From: Verrucomicrobiia bacterium
GTDB lineage: Bacteria > Verrucomicrobiota > Verrucomicrobiia > Limisphaerales > CAIMTB01
Assembly: GCA_019634625.1 (NCBI GenBank)
Contig: JAHCBA010000020.1
Location: 1 to 64,000 of the forward strand
Direction of reading: 5' to 3'
Length of the DNA: 64,000 bases
Of the stretch, positions 43,780 to 53,394 are shown in pieces. Below the pieces are notes generated by a model that had not been told where the DNA came from, searched no databases, and worked only from the letters and a program-made list of their open reading frames with translations. Within the stretch, counting starts at the first letter, position 1. Each line of letters opens with the position of its first letter. Both the position numbers and the translations under genes were made by a program.

Positions 43780-44789
43780 GTCCGGCATACATGCCGGGGA
43801 ACATGTCCGCTCCCAGTCCAGGATCGAAATCGGTGTCCAGCGTGCCATCGGGATCGAGCAGCGCGATGCCGGTCCGATCCTTCTACGGTTTGGTAAGGCA
43901 GGGTCAGCGGCAAGCCCGAGTCGTGGCCGGCGAGACGCACGTTGATTCGGGCCTCACCGCCAGATTCAACCACCGAAAGCGGACCCTCCGGGAATTCGAT
44001 ATTGGCAAAGGCTGGCGGGATGTCCGCGTCCAGAATGACAACTTCGGAGCGGCTTTGCTGGCCAAGGCCATGCATCCCGGTCACCGAGCCGAAACCCAGC
44101 CGAATCCGTTCCTCGCCCTCCTCCAGGTCGTCGGGCAGGATCTCGAAGAGGAACAACACATCCACCACGGTCGGCTCCGGCAATGTGTCCGCCGGGGGAA
44201 GGTCCAGGGCGTGAAGTGCCACCCCGGCTCGGGCGAGGGCCGGTCGGGCGTCATCCACCCTCGGCAGCCAGCCCGTGGCGCAATGGACGGGCGGCCTCGT
44301 GGCCAGTTGCCGCACTTCATGGAGGCCACCCTCGTCAACGGGCACCAGGCGGAAGTGCCCCAGTCCGCTCAGGCGGATCATGCCCGTCAGTTCGCGTCCC
44401 TGGAGCGTCAGGGTGACCGTGCTGGCCTCGTCGGTCGTGGCACGGCCATGCACCACCCAGCCGCCATCCACCGTGGACGTCACCCCCTCCACCGCCACGA
44501 TGATGTCCTGGTCCTCGAGCAGGTCCAAACGCAGTTCCTGTCCGGGCTGCAACCAGTCGGAGGCCGACGCCGCAAGGGCTGGGTTCAGACGATGGTATTG
44601 CACGGAGGCGGGACGCGGCGAACCCGCTCGTCCGGCGGGCTGCACCGCGGCTTGTGCCTCCGCCGGGAACAGGAGCCGGTGCGCGGGTGCATCTCCCGTT
44701 GCGAGGGCGGCGGGTTGGCTGGAACAGACGGCGATAACGGCCACGCCAAGCCAGGTTGCCGCGGGGTGAAGGCGAACCCGTTCCAACAA
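43780..44789 (-). pseudogene. Mosaic remnant: secreted protease N-terminus, Calx-beta and delta-60 fragments
   Basis: Reading from TTG 44789, a signal peptide-like segment (ATWLGVAVIAVCSSQPAALA) is followed by about 180 residues resembling the N-terminal region of large secreted metalloproteases (VQYHRLNPALAASASDWL, LQGRELTGMIRLSGLGHFRL). At VVDVLFLFEILPDDLEEGEE the frame passes abruptly into a Calx-beta segment. After YQTVEGS the reading frame shifts and the other frame encodes GIALLDPDGTLDTDFDPGLG, a delta-60 repeat. The sequence then ends at a repeat. At least two internal deletions are needed to explain this order. Confidence 0.6.
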
Positions 44790-44945
44790 GCCGAAGGGCC
44801 TCCCGGTTCGTGATTCTCCTTGGATCTTTGGGGATGGGCCGCGGACCGGCCTTGGGGAAGAATGCGGGATGTCCACATCCCCTCTGGCGAGATTTCCGGG
44901 AAGAACCGGACAAGAAATTCTGGGAATTCCGGATGACCCATCCGG

Positions 44946-45170
44946 GTGGACGGGCCCAAGGTCATGCTGACCGACGAAACAGCCCGCTCCGGCGGTGACC
45001 TTCTCCCCTCGATGTTCCGCAAGTTCCAACTCGGCACCTTGGTCGGCAAACGCACCTGGGGTGGACTCGTCGGCATTCTTGGGCGCCCGGTCCTCATGGA
45101 CGGCGGCCGCATCACCGCTCCCAACCGCGCCTTCCCTATCGGTTCGGTGGTTGATAGGTTGGAGGCATGA
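44946..45170 (+). pseudogene. C-terminal fragment of an S41 (tricorn-like) peptidase
   Basis: 74 residues. GPKVMLTDETARSGGDLLPS contains the S-G-G-D block with the catalytic serine of S41 peptidases, and FRKFQLGTLVGKRTWGGLVG is the conserved segment that follows in tricorn-like members. Everything before it, normally several hundred residues, is absent. The opposite-strand remnant begins about 160 bases away, so a rearrangement joined them. Confidence 0.65.
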
Positions 45171-45415
45171 ACAGCGGGCCCAGGACGATGACCGAGTCCG
45201 AGCGCGAGGCGACACGGCGCCGGTTACAGATCTGGCAGGAAGCCCAACCGCTCCTGGAAGAGCAGCGTTGGCGGGAATTGATGGCCCTAACGGATCAGCA
45301 GGCACTGAGGCTGACTCAATCTCTTTTCAGTCGGCAGGGGATTGCGCCCAGGTTCCGCGACACATCCGGTTTGGTGGAACAACAGGCGTTGTTCCAAAAG
45401 AGCCGCGATCGATGA
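45167..45415 (+). CDS. Small protein encoded before a nucleotidyltransferase fragment
   Basis: 82 residues, charged and helical (REATRRRLQIWQEAQPLLEE, LMALTDQQALRLTQSLFS), with no membrane segment. Its stop overlaps the start of the nucleotidyltransferase frame by four bases (ATGA), the usual layout of two-gene toxin-antitoxin or minimal nucleotidyltransferase modules; small helical partners of this kind commonly precede such genes. I do not recognise a named family. Base composition is less GC-rich than in the housekeeping genes. ATG 45188 is an alternative start. Confidence 0.5.
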   Translation: MNSGPRTMTESEREATRRRLQIWQEAQPLLEEQRWRELMALTDQQALRLTQSLFSRQGIAPRFRDTSGLVEQQALFQKSRDR

Positions 45416-45711
45416 GCCTCGATCCCATCCTGGCGGCGGCATGGGAGTTGCAAGAGTTCTGCGAGGCACGGGGCTGGCGGTTCTGTTTCATTGGCGGTAT
45501 CGCGGTCCAACGTTGGGGCGAACCGCGTTTCACGGCGGATGCAGACCTCACCTTGCTCACGGGCTTTGGCGAAGAAGAGAGCTTCATTGACCCCCTTCTG
45601 TCACGCTTCCGCCCACGCCGGGACGACGCGCGAGAATTCGCCCTCCGAAACCGTGTGTTGCTGCTTGAAGCGCACAACGGAACCCCGCTGGACGTGGCCA
45701 CGAGAAGTTGA
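45412..45711 (+). pseudogene. Truncated AbiEii-like nucleotidyltransferase
   Basis: The 99 residues begin MSLDPILAAAWELQEFCEA and contain the nucleotidyltransferase signature GGIAVQRWGEPRFTADADL (GG, then D-x-D metal ligands). At AHNGTPLDV the normal fold should continue for about 80-100 residues, but the frame ends at ATRS just before a palindromic repeat block. The catalytic aspartates are intact, yet the protein is probably nonfunctional. Confidence 0.6.
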
Positions 45712-45850
45712 AACGACGGTTGGGATAGCACAACGCGGGAAGCAGGCCGGGATCGACCCCGCGTCGAAGGTGGCGAAGGTGCATGGGGCCCCCCGCCGTC
45801 GGGGGGCGTCGCGTTCGAAAGGACGCCATCTCATGAAGCCTCCTGCGGTC

Positions 45851-46074
45851 GGCCCCAACGGGGCCGGAGGCGATAGCCCAGGGCAACACCCTGGGGATCG
45901 CCATGCCCCCATGATCATGCGAGCCCTGAAGGGGCGAAACCTGTCGGTGGGCGCAGGGGATGCGGGGTGGGACGGTCGGGTTTCGCCCTTTCAGGGCTTG
46001 AGAATCTTTTTCACCCTGTTCGGCCCCCAGGGCGTTGCCCTGGGCTATCGCCTTTCGCCCCGTTGGGGCTTCGG
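45851..46074. repeat. Inverted pair of PVC-type palindromic repeats
   Basis: The left arm (45851-45941) reads GGCCCCAACGGGGCCGG, GCGATAGCCCAGGGCAACACC, then GAGCCCTGAAGGGGCGAAAC. The right arm (45977-46074) is its near reverse complement, with GTTTCGCCCTTTCAGGGCTT, CAGGGCGTTGCCCTGGGCTA and CGCCCCGTTGGGGCTTCGG. Similar CCCAGGGC/GCCCTGAAAGGGC motifs are familiar as dispersed repeats in planctomycete and verrucomicrobial genomes. It separates the truncated nucleotidyltransferase from the kinase-like remnant; 45712-45850 adds a short GCCCCCCG/CGGGGGGC hairpin. Confidence 0.8.
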
Positions 46075-46098
46075 ATGGGGCGTTTCGCGCAGGACGGT

Positions 46099-48082
46099 TT
46101 ATGGCCTGCCCGCCCGCGTGGGTGGAGTGGATGGGGTCGCTTCGGTGGGCTGTCCCATCCATTCCCGGGCTTGCCGGAGGGCCAGGTCGGTGGTGGCCAT
46201 GTGCCACCAGTGGGGATCCAACATGCCGCTGCCAGCCTCGACCCGAATACGAAGGGCTTCCTCAGCCTGGCTCAGCCACCGACGTGCATCGTCGCGGCGG
46301 CCGAGTTTCCAGGCGGCCAGACCGGCATACGCCTTGGCGGAGGTCGAACAGTTGTCATCATGTGAAGCGATGGCGCCTTCGAGGTGCTTCAACGCGGCGT
46401 CGTACTCTCCGAGTCCGTGGAGCGCCATGCCATGGCCCAGGTGGAACCATTGCTGGAGCCACCCCGCTGCCGACACGAACCACGGTTCGGTCTCGATCGG
46501 GGTGCTGGCTTCAATCCGGATACGCTCCATGAGATCGGAAGGCAGGCGGTCGCCCAGCCAGGCGATGGCGAACCCGTAATGGGGGGTGCGGATGTCGAGT
46601 TCGCGGAATGCCTGGCGCAGGAATGCCACCATCCCCGCTTCGTCGCCGGCCAGAACCAACAGGAGCGGCACCGATTCGGCAAGGCGCAGACCGCTCTCGA
46701 TCGCCGCCTCGCTATCGAACCCGGGATGCGCCCGGGCACGCAGGTAAAGGGCCCGGACGCAGGAGACGGTCGAGGAGCGTGTTCGCGTCGTGAAGCCGTG
46801 CCTCGGCGGAGTCCGCTTTCCGACACGGTGAAGCGCCATGGCGATGACATAGCGGCCCAGGACGGCGAGGCGGCGGTTGTCGAGGTTCGAAGCCACCGGT
46901 TCGAGGAGTCGAAGGGCGCGGTCGAAATCGCCGCGTCGATAGGCCACCTGCCCTTCGAGCATTCGCGTTAACAACCAGCCCCAAGGGTTCTGATGCGTTT
47001 CCTCCCCGGCGGCGGTGTCGTCGAGGAACCGCTGGGTGCGTGCCCGGTCGAGGTCCTCGGCGGGCAAGGGCAGCAAATTCAACAACGCCCCATGCCTGGC
47101 AGCGCGATCCGTCTCGGTATCGAACCGCGCCCAGAACGGTTCCGGCGACGCCTGCATGGAACCTCCGGTGCCCCCGAGGTGCCGAACGACCATCTCCTGG
47201 GAGAGTGACAAGGCGTCCACGCTGCCGCGTTCCCGCTTGGGCTTCCCAGCGAAGAGTTCATGGGTGCCTTCGCCCGGAAACGCCGGCACGCCACGCAGCA
47301 CGACCTCCCCCTTGGTTCTGGGACCGCACGACGTTTCCTGACCGGGGCCGACCCTCCGAGAATAGCCAGTCCTCGCTGGCTCGCAGGATGCTGGCCGGTT
47401 CGAACCGGTCCGATCCCCGGCCCCACCGCACCGTGCCACTCCATCGGGGGGCTTCCGACACCACCTTGAGAACAAGGGTGTTCCGTCCGGGACGCAATGT
47501 CAGACCCGACCGCCGATCCGGCGACAGTGGCGCAGGCCGCGGCGAAGTGCAGAGAACACGTCGCCACCCATACTCCATGACCAGTTCGCCGTTTAGGTAC
47601 AGGCGGTATTCCTCATCGCTGCCCACCTCGATCAGGACGTCTCTTACCTCACGATCGCTCTCCAACTTGGCCGTGGCATACGTCACCCAAACCCGACTAT
47701 CGAAATCGCCTGTGGGGCCGGGGAGATCGACTTCACCCGCCGGTGTCATCCGAAGGCGCCACCAAACGCGATTTCCATCCATCATCGCCTCACTTCCTTC
47801 CCGAGGATCAAGACGTGCCTCGTCGGGCAGCAACTCCCGGTCCAAAGCCTCGACCGGCAATCCGGTGATCCAACACGGGTCCAGGACCAGCCACTCCTCA
47901 ATAGCCCCCATAGCGAACCCCAGGTCGGGTAGGCCCGAATGCGATCGCTCCCATTCGACCTCGGCGGTTCTGTTGTCGATCTCGGCAAGGGTCGGCGCCC
48001 TCAGGACATGAGCCACACCGCCCGCTTCAAATGCAATCAACGCGTCACCCGTCGGCGCGAACTCGCAACGACGGCACCTCAA
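46099..48082 (-). pseudogene. Frameshifted remnant of a large WD40/TPR protein (protein-kinase-type C-terminus)
   Basis: Two minus-strand frames meet near 47.3 kb. The upstream one (48082-about 47300) begins with the end of a WD40-like blade (CEFAPTGDALIAFEAGGVAH, APTLAEID), then a beta-sandwich region (SDEEYRLYLNGELVMEYGWR, LTLRPGRNTLVLKVVSEAPR). The downstream frame (about 47300-46099) carries TPR-like helices (GDFDRALRLLEPVASNLDNR, ALKHLEGAIASHDDNCSTSA, WKLGRRDDARRWLSQAEEAL). This order is found at the C-terminus of giant serine/threonine kinase-WD40 proteins of this phylum. The kinase and most WD40 repeats are missing, so it is a broken fragment. Confidence 0.55.
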
Positions 48083-48431
48083 CCAGATTCACCATCCCCT
48101 CCACGTCGGCGGTGACCAATGGATGGGCGTCTCGATCTCGGCGTGGGATCATGCCAACGGCCGGTTTGTGGCTGCCGGGACCGGCGGCCAGGTATTGCGT
48201 TCCCAACCGTTGGCGTACCTGGGCGATCCGCGTCCCGATCCCCTCGGGGGTGTACGAGTCCGGTTCGAGGGGGAGGCGGGACGCGAATATCAGGTGCTCG
48301 GCTCGTTCGACCTGATCCAATGGTCACCGGTCGCGACGGTGACGCCCACCCTCCCCATCCAGGACTTGATCCTGCCCGCCGAGGCCACCGCGGGCGGTTA
48401 TCTGTTCTATAGGTTGGGCGACGGTCCCTAG
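48078..48431 (+). pseudogene. C-terminal fragment of a secreted protein
   Basis: The open frame encodes HHPLHVGGDQWMGVSISAWD, NGRFVAAGTGGQVLRSQP (end of a Kelch/photosynthesis-stability-like repeat) and a final beta domain, VRVRFEGEAGREYQVLGS and FDLIQWSPVATVTP, a common C-terminal module in verrucomicrobial secreted proteins. No signal peptide or repeats precede it, and its 5' end abuts the oppositely oriented kinase remnant. Confidence 0.55.
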
Positions 48432-48589
48432 AGGACTCCGCCCTTCGAAGTCATTCCCCACGATGCGGCACGATTCGGCTTCACCGAGACCCCGGGCACC
48501 GCCCGCCATGAGGATCCACTCCCGCACAAGATCACCCGAACAGCATTTCCAGTCCCTCACCGCCCTCACCCCCTGCTACCCTGCGCCCG

Positions 48590-49747
48590 ATGCGCGACCG
48601 CTTCACCCTCGACCCCACGGTCACCTTCCTCAACCACGGCAGCTTCGGCGCCTGCCCGCGCGCCGTCCAGGAAGCCCAGCAGGCCTGGCGCCAGCGCCTC
48701 GAAGCCGAACCCGTCCTCTTCCTGGCCCGCGAACTCGAACCCCTCCTCGATCACGCCCGCTCGGTCCTCGCCGACTTCCTCCACGCCGACCCCGACGACC
48801 TTGCCTTCATTCCCAACGCCACCTCCGGCGTCAACACCGTCCTCCGCAGTCTCGCCTTCGAACCGGGCGATGAACTCCTGGTCACCAACCACGCCTACAA
48901 CGCCTGCGCCGCCGCCCTCGCCTACACCGCCCAACGCAACCGCGCCCGCGTCGTCGTCGCTCCCGTTCCCTTCCCCGGCACCACCCCCGAACAGGTCGCC
49001 GCCGCCATCCTCGACGCCGTCACCCCGCGCACCCGCCTCGCCCTGCTCGACCACGTCACCAGCCCCACCGGCCTCGTCCTCCCCATCGAACCGCTGGTCT
49101 CCCAACTCGAATCCCGTGGCATCCCCACCCTGGTCGATGGCGCTCACGCCCCGGGCATGGTCCCCGTCCATCTCCACCGCCTCGGTGCCTCCTACTACAC
49201 GGGCAATCTCCACAAGTGGGTCTGCGCCCCCAAAGGCTCCGCCTTCCTCCACGTCCGACGCGACCGCCAGCCGGACATCCATCCCCTCACCCTCAGCCAC
49301 GGCTACAACAGCCCCCGCACCGACCGCTCCCGCTTCCAGCTCGAATTCGCCTGGACCGGCACCCTCGACCCATCCCCGTGGCTCGCCGTCCCCGCCGCCA
49401 TCGAAACCGTCCACGCCATGCACCCGGACGGCTGGGAGGGTGTCGCCCGCGCAAACCGCGACCTGGCCCTGGCCGGCCGCCAGCTTCTCCTCGACGCCCT
49501 CGAAGTCCCGGCGCCCTGCCCGGAAACCATGATCGGCTCACTCGCCACCGTGCCCCTGCCCCCAGCCCTGTTCCCGCCCCTGCCCGCCCCATTCGCCCCG
49601 GATCCCCTCCAAACCCGCCTCTTCGACCGGCACCGCATCGAGGTCCCCTGCCTCACCTTCACCGGACGCCGCTGCCTCCGCATCTCGACCCACCGCTACA
49701 ACACCCTCGACGACATCCGACAGCTCGCCGCCGCGCTCCGCGCCTGA
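48590..49747 (+). CDS. Class V aminotransferase (isopenicillin-N-epimerase-like)
   Basis: 385 residues, fold-type I PLP enzyme. The N-terminal FLNHGSFGACPRAV is typical of the isopenicillin N epimerase-like group. FIPNATSGVNTVLRS binds the PLP phosphate, LVDGAHAPGMVPV carries the Asp that contacts the pyridine nitrogen, and GNLHKWVCAPKGSAFL contains the Schiff-base Lys209. The C-terminal TGRRCLRISTHRYNTLDDI binds the substrate carboxylate. Whether it is an epimerase, desulfurase or aminotransferase cannot be told. About 150 bases without features precede it. Confidence 0.9.
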   Translation: MRDRFTLDPTVTFLNHGSFGACPRAVQEAQQAWRQRLEAEPVLFLARELEPLLDHARSVLADFLHADPDDLAFIPNATSGVNTVLRSLAFEPGDELLVTNHAYNACAAALAYTAQRNRARVVVAPVPFPGTTPEQVAAAILDAVTPRTRLALLDHVTSPTGLVLPIEPLVSQLESRGIPTLVDGAHAPGMVPVHLHRLGASYYTGNLHKWVCAPKGSAFLHVRRDRQPDIHPLTLSHGYNSPRTDRSRFQLEFAWTGTLDPSPWLAVPAAIETVHAMHPDGWEGVARANRDLALAGRQLLLDALEVPAPCPETMIGSLATVPLPPALFPPLPAPFAPDPLQTRLFDRHRIEVPCLTFTGRRCLRISTHRYNTLDDIRQLAAALRA

Positions 49748-49802
49748 TCCTCCAGCAGGCCGGTCGGGAAGTCGCCCCGCAGCGAACCCTCGAAGCGCGC
49801 CC

Positions 49803-51740
49803 TCACGGCTCCGCCGGACCCTCGATGATCCTCATCGTGCGGTTGATCCCCAACCCTTCCGTCACCCGCTGGCGGAGCCCCGACGGCCAGCGCACCTCAA
49901 CCGCCTCGATCGCCTCCGCATCGCCCAGCCCGAAATACAGCGGCATCGAACTCTGCCCGAGATATCCCGACTTCCCGTCGTGATACTGGGTCAGCGTCCG
50001 CCCCCCCGCCGTCACGCGCACCGTCGCACCCAGTCCGTCCCGGTTGGAACGTGTCCCCTGAAGCCGCACCGCGAGATACCGGACGTCCCTCCTCTCCGTG
50101 AGATCGCTCAACAGGATCTGCGGCCGGTCGTTGAACTCATGGATCACCAGATCCAGATCTCCGTCGCCGTCCAGATCCACGATCGCCGACGACCTTGAAC
50201 TCAGCGTGCCCAGCACGTTGGTCCGCCCCTGGAAATCCCCGCACATCGGGTGACCCCGGTCGTCCCCGCCGCAATCGAGGCTGAACCAGACCTTCTCCGT
50301 GCGGCCGTCCGCCCTCGGCTCGACGCCCACCAGAAACTCCGCGTCGAAAAACCGCCGTCCGCCGTCATTCAAGAGCACGGAATTGATCGCGTACCGGAAC
50401 GGATACCCCATGCCCGCGGTCACCACGATGTCCTCGTACCCATCCGCGTTCAGGTCCCCGACACTCACGCCCCACGGCCAGTATGTCTCGACCCCGAGCG
50501 CATCGGAAACCTCCTCGAAGACTCCCCCGCCCCGGTTCCGGTAGAAGGCATTGCCAAAGAGGTTGTTCTCCGGGCCCTGGAAATACTCCTCCGGCCACTG
50601 CACCGAACACCACGCCTCGCTCTTCGACTTCTCCACCTCCAGCCGGAACTGCAACGCCAGCTCGGTCTGCGGCTGGGTCATGTCCGAATGCATGTCCACC
50701 ACATACCCGTCCATCCGGCCGTCCCCGTCGAAGTCGAAGAACTTCACCCCCATCGCGCCCCAGGGCGTTTTCGGGAAATACTGCGCGGTCCGCTCCACAA
50801 AACCCTTCCCCGCCACGTTCTCGTAATACCGGTCGTCGCCCTGCATGTTCACCAGGTACAGGTCCGGAAAACCGTCCCCGTTCAGATCCGTGAACGTGGC
50901 GTCCCCGCTCCAGCTTCCATCCCGGAATCCCATCGCGTCCGAGACGTTCCGGAACCGCCCGCCCCCGATCCCGCGATACAGAATGCTGTACTCCGTCCGC
51001 TCGGGAAACAGGTGGCCCTGGAAGGCGTCCGGCAACGCCAGAAAATACCCGCCCCGCCCCCGCCGGTTCTCCGTGTACCGCCCCACATTCGTCACCAGCA
51101 GATCCAGCCAGCCGTCGTTGTCGAAGTCGAAGAACACCACCCCCGAGGAATGCCCGAAATGCTGCAGACCCGACTCCCGGGTCACGTCCCGAAACCGTCC
51201 GTCCCCGAGATTCTCGAAGAGCCGGGTGCCGTATCGCACCGTCGTCACCAACAGGTCCGGATCCCCGTCGTTGTCCACATCCGCAAACGCGCACGCGACC
51301 GAGATCTGGTCGGTCATGGCCACGCCGGCCCGTTCGGTGATGTTCTCGAACCGTCCACCCCCCAGATTCCGCCAGAGTTCGTTGCTCCCCAACTGGGTCG
51401 TGAAATAGAGGTCCGGAAGCCCGTCCCCATCGACATCCGCCACCGCCATGCCGTTCCCGTGATCGTAATGCGCCGCCCGGTAGTTGATCCCGGCGTCGTC
51501 CACAATCCGGTGCTCGAACCGGATCCCGCTCGATTCCCGCGCATCCTGGAACCGGAACCCATGAAACGCCTCGAACCGCCGGCTGGCCGTCTCCTGCTGG
51601 CGTTTCCGCGCCTCCAACCGGCGCACCGCGAACTGGTGCTCCGCACTCTCCGCGCTCTCCGCACCCGGCGCCGGCTCCATGCCCGCCCACCCGCACCCCA
51701 GGGCCAGTCCAATCCTCATCCAACATGATGCCTTCCGCAT
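49803..51740 (-). CDS. CRTAC1-type FG-GAP/ASPIC-UnbV repeat protein
   Basis: 645 residues from ATG 51740, preceded by AAGGGGGG. A signal peptide-like N-terminus (IGLALGCGWAGMEPAPG) is followed by FG-GAP/VCBS beta-propeller repeats with Ca-binding D-x-D-x-D-G loops: VADVDGDGLPDLYFTT, FADVDNDGDPDLLVT, FFDFDNDGWLDLLVTNVG, FTDLNGDGFPDLYLVN and others. It ends with an ASPIC/UnbV domain (RLQGTRSNRDGLGATVRVTA). Such proteins are exported; their ligands are unknown. It differs from the two tandem CRTAC1 proteins farther on in containing an inserted FQGPENNLFGNAFYRNRG region. It is divergent from the sulfatase gene, 122 bases apart. Confidence 0.88.
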   Translation of the reverse strand: MRKASCWMRIGLALGCGWAGMEPAPGAESAESAEHQFAVRRLEARKRQQETASRRFEAFHGFRFQDARESSGIRFEHRIVDDAGINYRAAHYDHGNGMAVADVDGDGLPDLYFTTQLGSNELWRNLGGGRFENITERAGVAMTDQISVACAFADVDNDGDPDLLVTTVRYGTRLFENLGDGRFRDVTRESGLQHFGHSSGVVFFDFDNDGWLDLLVTNVGRYTENRRGRGGYFLALPDAFQGHLFPERTEYSILYRGIGGGRFRNVSDAMGFRDGSWSGDATFTDLNGDGFPDLYLVNMQGDDRYYENVAGKGFVERTAQYFPKTPWGAMGVKFFDFDGDGRMDGYVVDMHSDMTQPQTELALQFRLEVEKSKSEAWCSVQWPEEYFQGPENNLFGNAFYRNRGGGVFEEVSDALGVETYWPWGVSVGDLNADGYEDIVVTAGMGYPFRYAINSVLLNDGGRRFFDAEFLVGVEPRADGRTEKVWFSLDCGGDDRGHPMCGDFQGRTNVLGTLSSRSSAIVDLDGDGDLDLVIHEFNDRPQILLSDLTERRDVRYLAVRLQGTRSNRDGLGATVRVTAGGRTLTQYHDGKSGYLGQSSMPLYFGLGDAEAIEAVEVRWPSGLRQRVTEGLGINRTMRIIEGPAEP

Positions 51741-51862
51741 CCCCCCTTGGTACGCTCCCCCACCCCGCCGCGGCAATACGCCGCATCTCGACCCCGCCTC
51801 CCAGGTTCGTGCAGGATCTCCCGGCTTGCCCCATGGCCCATCCCCGGTTCCCACTCCCCGTC

Positions 51863-53350
51863 ATGACCCGCCGCCTTTCCCTTTGCCTGACGTTGTCCGC
51901 CCTCCCGCTGGCGATCCTCCTGAGCGTCGCCTCCGCACAGACACCCGCTTCCCGGCCCAACATCCTCCTGATCTGCGTCGATGATCTGAAACCGACGCTC
52001 GGCACCTACGGGGACACGCTGGCAAAGACCCCGCACCTGGATCGTCTCGCCTCGACCGGGCTCCGCTTCGATCTCGCCTATTGCAACCAGGCGGTCTGCG
52101 CACCCTCCCGTTACAGCCTCATGCTCGGGTCCCGCCCCACCTCGACCGGCCTCTATGACCTGTCGCGCAACCTGCGTCAGGTCGCCCCGGACGCCGTGAC
52201 GCTGACCCAGCACTTCATGCGCCACGGCTACCGGACCGAGGCGGTCGGGAAAGTCCTCCATACCGGACACGGCAACGTCGAGGACGCCGCCTCGTGGAGC
52301 GTCCCGCCTGTCATTGAAAAGGTCGTCGAGTATCTCGACCCCGCCCATTCCGCAGGCGGCCGCCTGACCCGCGAGGAGGCCTACTTCACCAACCAGCAGC
52401 TCGACAACATCCGTGCCCTCCCGCGCGGCGCCGCCATCGAATCCGCCGACGTTCCCGACCAGGCCTACGCCGACGGCCGCATCGCCGACGAAGGCATCCG
52501 TCGCCTCCAGGCCGCTGCCGCCAATCCCGGGACGCCGTTCTTCCTCGCACTCGGCTTCGTGAAACCCCATCTCCCGTTCACCGCCCCGACACGCTACTTC
52601 GATCTCCACGATCCCCAGGCCTTTCCTCTCGCCCCCTTCCAGAACCCCCCGGAGGGCGCCCCGCGTTACGCCGGAAAGGTCGGCGGGGAGATCGTGAACT
52701 ACGACCCATTGACCGTCGAAAACCTCCGCGACGAAGTCACCCAACGCCGCCTGATCCACGCCTACTACGCCTGTGTCACCTACGTGGATGCCCAGATCGG
52801 CCGCGTCCTCGATGAACTCAACCGCCTCGGCCTGCGCGACAACACCATCGTCGTGGTCTGGGGCGATCACGGCTGGCACCTGGGCGACCACGGGTTCTGG
52901 ACCAAACACACCAACTACGAGGAGGCCAACCGCATCCCCCTCATCCTCTCGGCCCCGGGCGTCACCCGGCCCGGCACGGCCACCCGCCAGCTCACGGAAA
53001 CGGTCGATCTCTTCCCAACCCTGGCCGAACTGGCCGGACTTCCCGCCCCGTCCGGCCCCCAGTCCATCGACGGCGCCAGTCTGGTCCCCGTTCTGCGCGA
53101 CCCGGCCGCCTCGGTTCGCGACCACGCCTACCACTGCTTCCCGCGCGGCGAACGGATGGGCCGCGCCATTCGCACCGCCCGTCATCGCCTCGTGGAATGG
53201 AAACGTCCCGGCGCTCCCCCCGAAACCGCCGAATTCGAACTCTACGACTACCAGGCCGATCCCCTCGAAACCCGCAATCTCGCCACCGCCCAACCCGAAG
53301 TCGTCGCCCAACTCCGCGCCATCCTCGCCCGCCATCCCGAAGCCCGGTAG
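51863..53350 (+). CDS. Sulfatase (iduronate-2-sulfatase-like)
   Basis: 495 residues from ATG 51863. Signal peptide MTRRLSLCLTLSALPLAILL with cleavage near ASAQ. PNILLICVDDLKPTLGTYGD gives the metal-binding Asp pair (D40, D41). The formylglycine motif is C79-A-P-S-R, so it is a Cys-type sulfatase needing a formylglycine-generating enzyme. VKPHLPFTAPTRYFDL, VWGDHGWHLGDHGFW and KHTNYEEANRIPLIL are hallmarks of the iduronate-2-sulfatase group. It probably desulfates polysaccharides outside the cytoplasm. It is flanked by CRTAC1 genes on both sides. Confidence 0.95.
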   Translation: MTRRLSLCLTLSALPLAILLSVASAQTPASRPNILLICVDDLKPTLGTYGDTLAKTPHLDRLASTGLRFDLAYCNQAVCAPSRYSLMLGSRPTSTGLYDLSRNLRQVAPDAVTLTQHFMRHGYRTEAVGKVLHTGHGNVEDAASWSVPPVIEKVVEYLDPAHSAGGRLTREEAYFTNQQLDNIRALPRGAAIESADVPDQAYADGRIADEGIRRLQAAAANPGTPFFLALGFVKPHLPFTAPTRYFDLHDPQAFPLAPFQNPPEGAPRYAGKVGGEIVNYDPLTVENLRDEVTQRRLIHAYYACVTYVDAQIGRVLDELNRLGLRDNTIVVVWGDHGWHLGDHGFWTKHTNYEEANRIPLILSAPGVTRPGTATRQLTETVDLFPTLAELAGLPAPSGPQSIDGASLVPVLRDPAASVRDHAYHCFPRGERMGRAIRTARHRLVEWKRPGAPPETAEFELYDYQADPLETRNLATAQPEVVAQLRAILARHPEAR

Positions 53351-53394
53351 AACCGGCCGTTCCCTCTCCACCCGGCGCCCGCATCCCGCTCCCT

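Noticed and set aside
49803-51740. Sulfatase start inside the CRTAC1 gene (frame from 51725)
   Set aside because: A clear signal peptide begins at ATG 51863; the upstream codons overlap the divergent CRTAC1 start and add non-homologous residues.
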